In this document: piece after piece, positions 37,872-47,497 of the stretch
How positions within the stretch are numbered: the first letter of the stretch is position 1
How the letters are laid out: every line of letters starts with the position of its first letter
Assembly: GCA_024233305.1 (NCBI GenBank)
Contig: JACKPV010000031.1
Location: forward strand, 208,189-272,188
Reading direction: 5' to 3'
DNA: 64,000 nt
Source of the DNA: Verrucomicrobiales bacterium
Lineage (GTDB): Bacteria; Verrucomicrobiota; Verrucomicrobiia; Limisphaerales; J093
Made by a program: the position numbers and the translations under genes
The notes under the pieces: model-generated
What the model saw: the letters and a program-made list of their open reading frames with translations, nothing else
Told to the model about the DNA's origin: nothing
Databases searched by the model: none

Positions 37872-38906
37872 ATGATTCACAGCGACCGCAACCACGCGGG
37901 CGAAACGAACCGCCCGCCCCGTCCGGCCGCCCGCCAGGGCCGCCGCGCCCGCAAACCCCGCCTGGCCGCCCTGCTCGCCGGCGGCCTCGTGTTCGCCGTC
38001 GCCGGGTGCGGCCCCGACCCGGGCGCAGCCGGCGAAACCGCCGCCGACCGGACGGTCATCGGCGTTTCCCTCCTCAACCTATCCTCCGAGTTCATCGTCA
38101 TGCTCGAAAAGGCCATGACCGCCAGGGCCGCCGCACTCGACGTCAAGCTCCTCATCAACGACGCCCAGCGCAGCCCCGAACGCCAGGTCCAGCAGGTCGA
38201 GAGCTTCATCGCCCAAGGCGTCGACGCCATCATCCTCAACCCGTGCGAAGTCGAGGCCAGTTCGCCCGCCGTCGACAAGGCCCTCGCCGCCGGCATCCCG
38301 ATTGTGAACGTCAATTCCGAGACCCGTTCGGCGCCCACCGCGTTCGTTGGGTCACGCGACGAGGAATCCGGCCGCCTCGCCATGGGGTTTCTCGCCGACC
38401 GTCTGGGCGGTCGGGGGAACCTCGTGATGATGCAGGGTTTCATGGGCCAGGCCGCCCAGATCAAACGCGACGCGGGCGCCCGCGAAGTGCTCGATCAGCA
38501 TCCTGACCTCAAGCTCCTCGCCGTGCAGACCGCCGAATGGGACCGCGCCAAAGCGATGAGCCTGATGGAGAACTGGATTCAATCCTACGGCGACCAAATC
38601 AACGCGGTGTTCGCGCAAAACGACGAAATGGCGATGGGCGCCCTCATCGCGCTCGAACAGGCGGGGCTGAAGGACAAGGTGCTCGTGGCCGGCGTCGACG
38701 CCATTGCCGACGCCCTCCAGGCCGTGCAGGCCGGCCGGCTGGATGCCACCGTTTTTCAGGACGCCACCGGTCAGGCCGGCACGGCGCTCGAAACGGCGGT
38801 CCGGCTCATCCACGGCGAGACGCCGGCGAAGGAACAGTTCATTCCGTTCCGGTTGGTCACCCGAACCAATGTGGCGGAATTCACCCGGTCGCCTGCCAAT
38901 CGCTGA
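37872..38906 (+). CDS. Sugar-binding lipoprotein of ABC transporter (RbsB-like)
   Basis: A 344-residue periplasmic binding protein. The ATG at 37872 precedes a long basic leader (MIHSDRNHAGETNRP) and a lipobox (LVFAVAGCG), so the mature protein is predicted to be lipid-anchored at that cysteine. The two-lobed domain runs from TVIGVSLLNLSSEFIVMLEK to the C-terminus, with ALAAGIPIVNVNSET, MQGFMGQAAQIKRDAGA and FAQNDEMAMGAL matching the LacI-type sugar-binding family. It follows the permease by 35 bp. Confidence 0.92.
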   Translation: MIHSDRNHAGETNRPPRPAARQGRRARKPRLAALLAGGLVFAVAGCGPDPGAAGETAADRTVIGVSLLNLSSEFIVMLEKAMTARAAALDVKLLINDAQRSPERQVQQVESFIAQGVDAIILNPCEVEASSPAVDKALAAGIPIVNVNSETRSAPTAFVGSRDEESGRLAMGFLADRLGGRGNLVMMQGFMGQAAQIKRDAGAREVLDQHPDLKLLAVQTAEWDRAKAMSLMENWIQSYGDQINAVFAQNDEMAMGALIALEQAGLKDKVLVAGVDAIADALQAVQAGRLDATVFQDATGQAGTALETAVRLIHGETPAKEQFIPFRLVTRTNVAEFTRSPANR

Positions 38907-38949
38907 TGGCCCGAACCCCGAGACCGGAGCCTTGCCCGGACCGATCCCG

Positions 38950-39699
38950 ATGAGCGGACTCTTCTACAACCTCGGACGCCGGCTCGGTCGCGCCGCGGTT
39001 CCGGCGATCCGCCGGACGAAATGGGCGTGGCAGAGCGCCACCGGTGACGAGGACCAGGTGTTGAAGGCCGAGGCGTCGTTCGGCAGCGCGCTGGCCACCG
39101 AACTCCGGGCCTCGACGCCGCCCTCGCCCAACCCGGAATACCGCCGCCAGAGCACCGAAATTGCGCAGAACATCGAGCGGGCGGTCCGGGACAAACGCCG
39201 CTCGTTACGGGCGGAAGTCGTGCGCATGGACGCAGTCAACGCGATGGCGTTGCCGGGCGGCTTCGTGTTTCTGAGCGAACCGCTCGTCGCGTTCTGCGGG
39301 GCGCAATCGGATGAACTGGCGTTCGTCATCGGGCACGAAATGGCGCACATCATGCGGCGGCACGCCTGGGATCGGATGGTGAACCAGGCGGCCACGCGGG
39401 TGGTGTCGCTCGTCGCGCTGCGCACGGGACCGCTCGGACAATGGCTGCGCCACACCGGCATTGGCCTCCTGCAAAGCGCCCACTCGCAGGAAGCGGAAGT
39501 CGAGGCGGATCTGCTCGGGGTGCGGCTGGCCCATGCGGCAGGCTACTATCCCGGCGGAGCCATCACCCTCCTGCGCCGCCTCGAACAACTCGAACCGCCC
39601 CAACTCACGGCCCTCGGCAAATACTTCGCCTCCCACCCCCCCGCCGCCGACCGCCTCGCCCGCCTCCTCCCCCTCTGCCAGAAGCTGCAGGGCGGATAA
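38950..39699 (+). CDS. M48-family metallopeptidase
   Basis: A 249-residue zinc peptidase. The HExxH site is in IGHEMAHIMRRHAW and the third ligand Glu in EVEADLLGVRLA. It has neither a signal peptide nor a clear membrane helix, apart from moderate hydrophobicity around ATRVVSLVALRTG. M48 proteins of this size (LoiP/BepA-like core) usually act in envelope protein quality control. It starts 43 bp after the binding-protein gene, so it may be co-transcribed with the importer. The C-terminus ends in the usual LP-x-C-x-K-L region without TPR repeats. Confidence 0.85.
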   Translation: MSGLFYNLGRRLGRAAVPAIRRTKWAWQSATGDEDQVLKAEASFGSALATELRASTPPSPNPEYRRQSTEIAQNIERAVRDKRRSLRAEVVRMDAVNAMALPGGFVFLSEPLVAFCGAQSDELAFVIGHEMAHIMRRHAWDRMVNQAATRVVSLVALRTGPLGQWLRHTGIGLLQSAHSQEAEVEADLLGVRLAHAAGYYPGGAITLLRRLEQLEPPQLTALGKYFASHPPAADRLARLLPLCQKLQGG

Positions 39700-39759
39700 A
39701 CAGTGCCTGACCGGAAACAGCCGCTCACGGCTTCTGGCTGGGGGAAATCAGGCCGGGGC

Positions 39760-40413
39760 TCAAGGCCGTCCGCCCAGGAGCTTCTTCGCGGCCGCCGTTG
39801 CGCTGTGGACGTGCAGCTTCCGATAGATCCTCTGGAGGTGAGCGCCAACCGTCCGGACGCTGATCCCCAAACGGTCGCCAATCTCCTTCTGCGCCTGGCC
39901 TTCCGCCAGCAACTCGAGCACCTCCCTCTCCCGCCGGCTGAGGGCTGCCAACTCGCGCTCGTTGGACCTCTGGCGCTGAAACGAACCCAGGACCATGCGC
40001 GCGATGGGCCCCGACATCGGCGAATCCCCGGCATGCACCGCGAAGATCGCCGCGGTCAATTCCGCCGGTGACACCGGCTTCACCAGATAACCGGTCGCGC
40101 CCGCTTCCAGCGCCGGATAGATCCACTCGGGTTCATCGTGGAGGGTTACCACCACGACTTCGGGCGGCGCGTCGCGTTGGGCACGAAGGGAGGGCAGACA
40201 CTCAGAACCGCTCATCCCCGGCAGTTCAAGGTCGAGGAGAACGACGTCCGTCTCGTGTTCCCGCAGTTCGCAAATCGCGGCCTTTGCCGAACCCACCGCA
40301 GCCACACAGGTCAGCCCGGGAGTCGCGTCGATGATCACCTGGTAGGATCGCCGCAAATCGCTGCTGTCCTCGACCACCATGACCTTCACCGGCCGTTGCG
40401 AAAGGGCTGTCAT
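39760..40413 (-). CDS. NarL/LuxR-type response regulator
   Basis: A 217-residue two-component regulator. Its receiver domain has the acidic pair VVEDSSD, phospho-acceptor Asp in VVLLDLELPGMSG and the conserved Lys in GYLVKPV. The LuxR-type helix-turn-helix is LSRREREVLELLAEGQAQKEI followed by ISVRTVGAHLQRIYRKL. It is the likely partner of the hybrid-type sensor kinase at 42792-46022, which has the matching HisKA_3 dimerisation domain. The two are on the same strand, separated by a secreted protein gene. Confidence 0.92.
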   Translation of the reverse strand: MTALSQRPVKVMVVEDSSDLRRSYQVIIDATPGLTCVAAVGSAKAAICELREHETDVVLLDLELPGMSGSECLPSLRAQRDAPPEVVVVTLHDEPEWIYPALEAGATGYLVKPVSPAELTAAIFAVHAGDSPMSGPIARMVLGSFQRQRSNERELAALSRREREVLELLAEGQAQKEIGDRLGISVRTVGAHLQRIYRKLHVHSATAAAKKLLGGRP

Positions 40414-40684
40414 GCTCCCGGCAGAATGGTCACCAACATCCGACGGGCAAGCGGAAAACGACGTCCGCCCGCCAACCTGCGCAGCTCAGCGTTCCCGGAG
40501 CGTGGCATTCAATCACCTCCCGCGTGGAATCCCGGCCAGGCCGATGGGATGAAGGCCGTGACGCAATCCGAGGGGGCGTTCGGACCCGCAAGTAACCTCG
40601 ATTCCAGCCCCCTTCGCATTGCATCATCGCCGGCAGCCTTCCGTTCCCGGTCCGCGGTAGCAGCGGGGTGCCGCCGGGAAACCG
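40414..40684. other. Intergenic region between regulator and LamG-like gene
   Basis: It is 271 bases of high-GC sequence without a convincing gene. It must contain the promoter of the response-regulator gene, but no motif stood out. No member of the A, B or 205-bp repeat families is present. Confidence 0.4.
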
Positions 40685-42661
40685 CTAGGGATCCAAGTCC
40701 AGCACGTTGACCACCCGGAAGAACTCCGCCGTGCCGGACGCCGGCACAACGAAGGTATGAGTCGCGGTTTGAAACCGGACAGTTTCAGCCACCTTTCCCC
40801 AGTTGACGAGGTTCCCGGTATGCTCCAACCGATAAGCCTGTCCCACCCGTCCGTCGACAACGACCTCAACGGTGGGCACTGCGTCAGGGGCGACACCCAA
40901 GCCCGGAAGCCGGAGCACCGGCAGGATCGGCTGGATGATTCCCTCGCTCGTCACGCCGCCGAGGGCCTCGAGTTCGGAGGCCGAGAGGGTCCGGTCAATC
41001 ATGGCGAGGCCCATCCAGAGCACCTCGTGAGTGTACTTCCCACCCGAAGGTTCGTTGAAGAACAGCAGATCGGCCCCGGGATCACAGCCTGTAAACAAGG
41101 TCCACTTTCCCAACGCAGCAGGAGTGTAGACAGCAGTCAAGACCGTCGCTCCATCCACGGTCCAAAGCACATGTCCGGCGGCGGCATCAAGGGCAAACGC
41201 GATGCGGTGCCACTTGTTCGCCGCGATGACGCCGCTCTGCGAGCTGCCGATGCCGGCGGCGGTGAGTTGGCCCTCCGGACCAAGGTAGAGATCCGCGTCC
41301 CCGCCGCCGCTCGCCACATTCGTGGGCTCCGTATTGAAGAACGGGAGCCAATCCAATGGCCCGGGAACCAGCAGATCCCAGATGATCGTGTATTGGGACA
41401 GATACCGCTGGCGCCCGTTCGGCCCAAGGTGGTCAAGGTAGAGCGATAAACCGTTCGCCCGGTTTTGGAAGGCCGGGACTCGCGCAAAAAACGCCGGCCG
41501 TCCGTCCGGTGGATGCGGGATGCCTTCGCCGGTCTGTTGCCATTCGAGAAGCCCGGGGGTCTCCTCGTCAGCGGCTCGGATCTCGCCCCGGCCAAGCAAC
41601 CGGCCCATCCCGTCGGCGGATGCCTTCCACTCCATGTACTCCTGCCGTTGCTGGGGTCGCAGCAAACGGATGTTGTCGATGCCCACCCGTTCGGAGGAAC
41701 CCGGTTGCAGACTCGGACGGATCTCCAGCCGCTCGACATTCCGAAGCAACTCGTGCCAATCGGTGCCCTCATCCAGTGACCACCGGCTGGGATCAACTTC
41801 AACCAGATAGGTTTGCCAGCCCTCCCGCCTTGGCAACCCGGTGTCCGTGCAGTCCGCCGAGGCACTTCCTCCCGGACCGCTGATCCACACGCTGGGCGCC
41901 GCTGTCGCCGGCGTTTCCTCCAGCCACTTCAGTGCAAAGCTCAGCATCGTCGGACAAGTGCCGGACCAGGTCCAGTCGCCGCCGAACTGGAACGGGGCCA
42001 CGAGTGCCGGTTCGCCATCAGCCGCCGAAGCGCTCGCTCCAACAACGCCGTAGCTGCCGGGATCACCGTCGGCGTTCGGCGACTTCGTCAGCGAGGCAGC
42101 CGCGGCGGGCTGCCATCCCCTTTGCCAGTCGTTGCGGTCGAAGTCGTTCTCGTTCACCGTCGATCGTGCGCCCCACCAGCGGTGCCTGGCATCAGTGCTG
42201 TAGGTGCCACAGAGCAGTCGCCCGTCCTGACTGAGCATGGCGTAATATGTCGCCTCATCACCAATGCCCTGGACTGTCAACCGACACGTCTCCGGAGCGA
42301 AATCCCCTGACACCGGCTGCCGGTAGACCTCGGAATTACCCAGGTTGCGCCATTCGAACCTTCCCACCAGATTCCACCCGCTCGGCCCGGCGGGCTGGAA
42401 CGAGGCATCGGCCATCTCGACGCTCCCATTTGCCCCGACCCAGACGATCGACCAATCGCCGAAGGGCTCATGAGAACAGCCACCCGCCGCGTCCGCCCGA
42501 GCCGCGGAGAACTGCGCCAGCAGGAGGAAACCCGCACCCACCACCAGGCTCCTGAGGACCGCCTTCCAGCGAGGCGGCACCATTGCTGGAACCGTGGCTA
42601 CCGCCTCCTCCACAAAGCCGAGGTTGGCGGACAGGAACTCCGCATCAGGATGGGTCTTCAT
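40685..42661 (-). CDS. Secreted LamG/concanavalin-like domain protein
   Basis: A 658-residue exported protein; the start at 42661 (MKTHPDAEFLSANLG) places a hydrophobic signal segment at ~35-55 (AVLRSLVVGAGFLLLAQFSAA) ending at AARADA. Residues ~60-170 are a beta-rich domain (GDWSIVWVGANGS). The region ~350-560 (GLSLYLDHLGPNGRQRYLSQY, HRIAFALDAAAGHVLWTVDG and ELEALGGV) has a concanavalin A/LamG-like character, and the last ~100 residues contain a PVC-type C-terminal sorting-like or fibronectin-like domain (YRLEHTGNLVNWGKV). It lies between the regulator and sensor kinase genes on the same strand, so it may be co-expressed. The target is unknown. Confidence 0.7.
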   Translation of the reverse strand: MKTHPDAEFLSANLGFVEEAVATVPAMVPPRWKAVLRSLVVGAGFLLLAQFSAARADAAGGCSHEPFGDWSIVWVGANGSVEMADASFQPAGPSGWNLVGRFEWRNLGNSEVYRQPVSGDFAPETCRLTVQGIGDEATYYAMLSQDGRLLCGTYSTDARHRWWGARSTVNENDFDRNDWQRGWQPAAAASLTKSPNADGDPGSYGVVGASASAADGEPALVAPFQFGGDWTWSGTCPTMLSFALKWLEETPATAAPSVWISGPGGSASADCTDTGLPRREGWQTYLVEVDPSRWSLDEGTDWHELLRNVERLEIRPSLQPGSSERVGIDNIRLLRPQQRQEYMEWKASADGMGRLLGRGEIRAADEETPGLLEWQQTGEGIPHPPDGRPAFFARVPAFQNRANGLSLYLDHLGPNGRQRYLSQYTIIWDLLVPGPLDWLPFFNTEPTNVASGGGDADLYLGPEGQLTAAGIGSSQSGVIAANKWHRIAFALDAAAGHVLWTVDGATVLTAVYTPAALGKWTLFTGCDPGADLLFFNEPSGGKYTHEVLWMGLAMIDRTLSASELEALGGVTSEGIIQPILPVLRLPGLGVAPDAVPTVEVVVDGRVGQAYRLEHTGNLVNWGKVAETVRFQTATHTFVVPASGTAEFFRVVNVLDLDP

Positions 42662-42791
42662 GCGCCCATTGTGGGCCACTGAACCCCCCGGGGACAGGTG
42701 GGGAAAAGACCTACTCCGGTGTCGCAAGCCCGCCAACGATGGCTTGGATTAGGCAATTCGGCGGCAGTGGGTCCCGAGCCCGCTCGTCAGC

Positions 42792-45700
42792 TCACCGAAG
42801 CACCAACTCCATACGAACGCAGGTGCCATCCCCTGGACGGCTGTCGACAATGCAGCGCCCGCCGCACGCAGCAAGCCGGGCCTGGACGTTCCGGAGACCG
42901 TGCCCATGCTGCGCGTCGCGACCGTCAGGCCCACGCTTGGCGTCGGCGAATCCACAACCATCATCCTGAACCGAAGCCAGAAGCTCCGGCGGACGACAAG
43001 CGACCCGAATGTGCACTGTGGTCGCATGGGCGTGGCGGATGACGTTGGTCAGAACCTCCTGGAAGGCGCGGAACAGGTTGACGCGCTGGTCGGCCGGGAG
43101 GGTCACCGCGGGGATCGGTTCGGGCAAATGCACGCGGAGCTTGAGTTGCGCGGCAGCCAGTCGTTCTTCAGCGTGCCGTTGCATTCGCCAGAGGAGGCTT
43201 TGCAGCGTGTCGTTCTGCGGGTGCGTGGCCCAGATCAGGTCCTTGAGCGAAGTCAGCGCCTCGCGACTGGAGCGATTCAGGCCCGCGAAACGCTCCTCGA
43301 CGGCCAACCCGTCGCGGGGATCGTCCGCGGATTCGCTCAGCAGCGTGATGTGGTGCAGCCGGGCTCCCAGCACATCGTGCAAATCCCGCGCCAGACGATC
43401 CCGCTCCTGCGTCAGCATCACCTGTTGCTCCAATCGCTGAACCCGGCGAAGGCCCGCGAGGCGCCATCGCCACCCGCCCGCCGTCACCCCCAGCACAACC
43501 AGACCGCACAACACGCCGAACGACGCGGTTTGCCAGAAATACGGCGCCACGTAGAAGTCGAGTGTCGCCGGCACTTGGCTTTCCACTCCGTACTTGTTCC
43601 GGGCCTTGACCTGAAATCGGTAGCTCCCCGGCGGCAGGTTGAAATAGGAAGCCTGCCGCCGCTGCGCCGCGTCGATCCAGTCGGCATCGATCCCTTCGAG
43701 CCGATGCTGGAACCGGACTTCCTCCGCCGCCACCAGGGTGCCGGGCCGGTAGCGAAACTCGATGGCCCGGGCGCTCCCCGGATCGAGATGCAGCGTGCCG
43801 GACGGGGCTGACCGACCACCCTCCCCAGCCTTGTCGCCTCGATTCCCCAAGCCGCCAGCCGGTGGGGCCATTCCAAGATCCAAGCCCGCCCCGGGACTGC
43901 CGGCATGGACCGGAACGCCATTCGCCAGCACCGCTTCAATCCCCACCAACGGCGGGCACGTGACGTCGGGCAGGAGCCCGGGATCGAACACCACGGCTCC
44001 CTCGACCGTGGGAAACCAGAGGCACCCGTCGGGGGCTTTCACGACCGACGGCTGGCTGACCTGCCCGTGGGTTTCCCGCGCCATTAGTCCCTCCTCCGGG
44101 CCGTAGATGGTCGGGGTCAGACGCATCGCCCGCCCCTCGACAACCGCCTCCAGTGCTTCGCGGGGAATCCGGGAAATCCCCCGATCCGTGCCGATCCAGA
44201 ACCAGCCCTGATCGTCCTCGATCAGGCTGTTGATAATGTCTTCGGCCAATCCATGGCGCTTGGTCACCCGTCCCGCCGCGGCCGGGTGCAGCCGCAGGAT
44301 GCCCGCGCGAGTCCCGGCCCACAGAGCGCCCTGATCGTCTTCGCACAAGGCGTACACCGAATCGTTGGTCAGTGTCCGGGTCGCCGCCTCGCCCGGGCGC
44401 ACGCGGAACACGCCGTCCCGCTCGGTCCCCGCCCAGACCACCCCATCTCGCGTCTCGCACAACGCGCGAACGTCATGCCCGCCCAGTCCCTCGACCTCGC
44501 CCCTCGGTTCGATGGTCTCCATCGAGAACCTGTAGAGGCCCATGGCGGTTCCGATCCAGACCGACTCGTCGTGTCCGACGTGGATGGCCCGGGTCTTGGC
44601 GTTGAACCAATCCCCGTCGAACCGCAACCTCCGTGACCGCTCCCCCGACGCGTCATCGAACACGAAAACTCCGGACCGTCCCCCCACCCAGAGCTTTCCC
44701 GCGGGATCGACCGCCATGGCCCGCACATCGGCAGGTTCAAGCCCGGCGGGCATGGCGAGCGATTTCGCGGCGCCGGAGTGCCAGTTCAGCAGGCGGACAT
44801 CCGTTGCCAGCCACATCCCACCGTTGTTGTCAGCGCAGACGACGCGGACGCTGGCCTTGGGCGATCCCACGATCCCCGGATGCAGTCCGATCCGGCGGGG
44901 CCGCATGCGGAAGACGCCGCTCGCCTCGGTTCCCAGCCAGAAGCTGCCCTCCCGGTCCTGGACCAGATCGGTCACATAGTCCGCCTGCAAGGCGCCGGGA
45001 AGGGACACCCGCCGGAAGTCCTGATCATCCCAGACCAGCAAACTCCCCTTGCCATCGGGAATCCAAAGACGCCCTCGGTCGTCGGCCATCAGCCATAGCC
45101 GGCGTGAACCATTCTCCAGCCGCCGCTCGCTCACCCGCACCCATTGCTCGCCAGTCCAGCGGTGGAGCCAGACCCACTGCGGGGACGGCGAACCGATCAG
45201 GGCGAAGAAGCCGCCATCCGGACGGCGGCAGAACGCGCGCGGTCCAACCAGCGGCAGCGCCGGCGCGCGGGCGACGTCGGTGGCCACGAAGGCGGGAATT
45301 CCAGGGTCGTACAGCATTGGGCCATAGGCGCAACCAGCCCATATTCCGCCGTCAGCATCCGCCGAGAACGGACCGATACCAATCCGGTAGGACGCCTCGA
45401 ACCTCCTGCCCTGGGACGAAAACAGGGACATGGGCTGGAAGCTCCCATCCTGCCACAAGAACCCGCCGCGCAAGGTGCCCACCCAAACCCCACCTCCTGG
45501 ATTCGCGCAGAGGGCGATGATCTCGGCCCGCTGCGGAGGCACCACGGACGGATCCCCCGGCAGGACGATTTGCCCCGGATCGAAGCGGGTGACACCCCGG
45601 TCGAAACGCAGTAGCCCGTCCGCCGTGCCCAACCACACCGCGCCGGTCGCGTCCCTGGCAAGCGACCGGCAGTCGCCGCTTCGCATTTCGGCGACATTCG

Positions 45701-46022
45701 CCGACGAGTAAACGAGAAACCGCTGGCCGTCGAAGCGCGCCAGGCCTTCGCGCGTGGCGACCCAGAGCAGCCCGTCAGCCGCTGCCAGCACATCCCGCAC
45801 CTCATTGTCCGGCAGGCCCTCGTTCCGGGTCCACCCACGAAAGTCGAATCCGGCGGCCAACTCGCCCGCAAAGGCCCCGGCAACCGGAGGGAGCCCCAGC
45901 GAGATCGCCGTCAGCCAAAGACCGGCGATGAGACGCCACTGAATCGCACGCGGCAGGTGGCGCGCTTTGCGCCCCCCACCACGGCGGGTTGTCTTCGGGA
46001 AATTGAGCGCACACAGGTGCAT
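42792..46022 (-). CDS. Hybrid-type sensor histidine kinase with periplasmic propellers
   Basis: A 1076-residue membrane sensor. A signal or anchor helix lies near residues 27-50. A periplasmic two-component-regulator propeller with many WLGTADGLLRFD-like repeats (WVATREGLARFD, WIGTAMGLYRFS, WAGTRAGILRL, WIGTDRGISRI) runs to about residue 650. A Y_Y_Y domain (FQVKARNKYGVES) and a membrane helix (FGVLCGLVVLGV) follow. The cytoplasmic part has HisKA_3 with the phospho-His in RDLHDVLGARLHH and a GHKL ATPase (QDDGCGF, HGHGLRNVQARL). No receiver domain is fused, and the NarL-type regulator is separate. In Bacteroidetes such sensors detect polysaccharide fragments; a glycan signal is inferred here. 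Confidence 0.92.
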   Translation of the reverse strand: MHLCALNFPKTTRRGGGRKARHLPRAIQWRLIAGLWLTAISLGLPPVAGAFAGELAAGFDFRGWTRNEGLPDNEVRDVLAAADGLLWVATREGLARFDGQRFLVYSSANVAEMRSGDCRSLARDATGAVWLGTADGLLRFDRGVTRFDPGQIVLPGDPSVVPPQRAEIIALCANPGGGVWVGTLRGGFLWQDGSFQPMSLFSSQGRRFEASYRIGIGPFSADADGGIWAGCAYGPMLYDPGIPAFVATDVARAPALPLVGPRAFCRRPDGGFFALIGSPSPQWVWLHRWTGEQWVRVSERRLENGSRRLWLMADDRGRLWIPDGKGSLLVWDDQDFRRVSLPGALQADYVTDLVQDREGSFWLGTEASGVFRMRPRRIGLHPGIVGSPKASVRVVCADNNGGMWLATDVRLLNWHSGAAKSLAMPAGLEPADVRAMAVDPAGKLWVGGRSGVFVFDDASGERSRRLRFDGDWFNAKTRAIHVGHDESVWIGTAMGLYRFSMETIEPRGEVEGLGGHDVRALCETRDGVVWAGTERDGVFRVRPGEAATRTLTNDSVYALCEDDQGALWAGTRAGILRLHPAAAGRVTKRHGLAEDIINSLIEDDQGWFWIGTDRGISRIPREALEAVVEGRAMRLTPTIYGPEEGLMARETHGQVSQPSVVKAPDGCLWFPTVEGAVVFDPGLLPDVTCPPLVGIEAVLANGVPVHAGSPGAGLDLGMAPPAGGLGNRGDKAGEGGRSAPSGTLHLDPGSARAIEFRYRPGTLVAAEEVRFQHRLEGIDADWIDAAQRRQASYFNLPPGSYRFQVKARNKYGVESQVPATLDFYVAPYFWQTASFGVLCGLVVLGVTAGGWRWRLAGLRRVQRLEQQVMLTQERDRLARDLHDVLGARLHHITLLSESADDPRDGLAVEERFAGLNRSSREALTSLKDLIWATHPQNDTLQSLLWRMQRHAEERLAAAQLKLRVHLPEPIPAVTLPADQRVNLFRAFQEVLTNVIRHAHATTVHIRVACRPPELLASVQDDGCGFADAKRGPDGRDAQHGHGLRNVQARLAACGGRCIVDSRPGDGTCVRMELVLR

Positions 46023-46160
46023 CGGCGGCGGACGGGTTGTTTCCCGGGAGGATGGCGTCTCAGCGCCCCATCGACAAGCCCGCGCGAGTCTGATGACTCG
46101 GTCGCAACCGATCTGACTTGCATCCAGAGCACCAGACCCCGACCAACCGGCTGGTGGGCG

Positions 46161-47250
46161 GAAGCCCCGAAACGGAGTCGTTTGAGGTGGAGGGTCGAGG
46201 GAGCGGCGGAACCGCTCTCGATGTGGATTCGCGAGGTGAACGGAGGCCGGATCTCGGGCGGCGCGCAGGGGACTGCGCGCCCTACCCAGGCCAGATGGTA
46301 GGGCGTGTCACTCCGTGCGCGCCGCTTCGGGAAGACCGTGACCCTGTGCCCTCCGGCGCGACAGAGAAGCCCCGAAACGGAGTGGTTTGAGGTGGAGGGT
46401 CGAGGGAGCGAGCGGAACCGCTCTCGATGTGGATTCGGGAGGTGGACGGAGGCTGGATCTCGGGCGGCGCGCAGGGGACTGCGCGCCCTACCCGGACCAG
46501 AGGTAGGGCGTGTCACTCCGTGCGCGCCGCTTCGGGAAGACCGTGACCCTGTGCCCTCCGGCGCGACAGAGAAGCCCCGAAACGGAGGTTTGGTGAGCAG
46601 CGCGGAACCGCTGATGCGGTTTCGGGAGGTGAACGTCGGCGGACCCCGGGGCCCGCGCCCACTGTCTCGGCACACCCGAACCGGTGGTTTGAGGTGGAGG
46701 GCGAGGGAGCGAGCGGAACCGCTCTCGATGTGGATTCGGGAGGTGGACGGAGGCTGGATCTCGGGCGGCGCGCAGGGGACTGCGCGCCCTACCCGGGCCA
46801 GATGGTAGGGCGTGTCACTCCGTGCGCGCCGCTTCGGGAAGATCGTGACCCTGTGCCCTCCGGCGCGACAGAGAAGCCCCGAACCGGAGTGGTTTGAGGT
46901 GGAGGGCGAGGGCGAGCGGAACCGCTCGATGTGGATTCGGGGTGAACGAGGCCGGATCGGCGGACTGCACGCCCTACCGCCAGATGGTAGCGTGTCACCG
47001 TGCGCCGCTTCGGAAGGTTCTGTGCCCTCCGGCGCGACAGAGAAGCCCCGAAACGGAGTGGTTTGAGGTGGAGGGTCGAGGGAGCGAGCGGAACCGCTCT
47101 CGATGTGGATTCGGGAGGTGGACGGAGGCTGGATCTCGGGCGGCGCGCAGGGGACTGCGCGCCCTACCCGGACCAAGAGGTAGGGCGTGTCACTCCGTGC
47201 GCGCCGCTTCGGGAAGATCGTGACCGTGTGCCCGCCGGCGCGACAGAGAA
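46161..47250 (+). repeat. Array of ~205-bp direct repeats (about 5-6 units)
   Basis: Units begin with GAAGCCCCGAAAC (or CCGAAC) at 46161, 46366, 46571 and 46873, and GAAGCCCCG at 47042, with a divergent unit start near 46676. The first three starts are exactly 205 bp apart. Each unit contains GGTTTGAGGTGGAGG, the hairpin GGCGCGCAG-GGGA-CTGCGCGCC (46259, 46466, 46767, 47142), GTAGGGCGTGTCACTCCGTG and CCCTCCGGCGCGACAGAG. The unit at 46873 is shortened (~169 bp) and degenerate. The open frames inside are repetitive, low in start context and unlikely to be genes. The gap 46023-47497 otherwise holds nothing I can identify. Confidence 0.85.
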
Positions 47251-47497
47251 CCTGGCGCCTTTTCCGGCGCCGACCTGCTCCTGATCTGCCGAAGAGGATC
47301 CTCCTGATTCCTGTCGAAGTCTCTGTGCGTCCACCTCCCCGCCGGGGCCGAGGGTCCTCTGAGGATCGGAACCTCCTCACGTCGGCTGCTACCAGGCGGA
47401 CGGCAGGTTCCGAGCGCAGTGTGAGTCCGCGGGACGAAACGTGACTTCCATTCTGGGGATTACGCACCTCGCGGATGAGGTCTCGAGCACAGGCAAG

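Noticed and set aside
46161..47250. CRISPR array
   Set aside because: The units are ~205 bp and follow each other without unique spacers, and no cas gene is nearby.
45911..47467. Long open frames through the 205-bp repeat array on both strands
   Set aside because: They are made of repeat units, carry no recognisable domain or signal, and change frame with each unit length.
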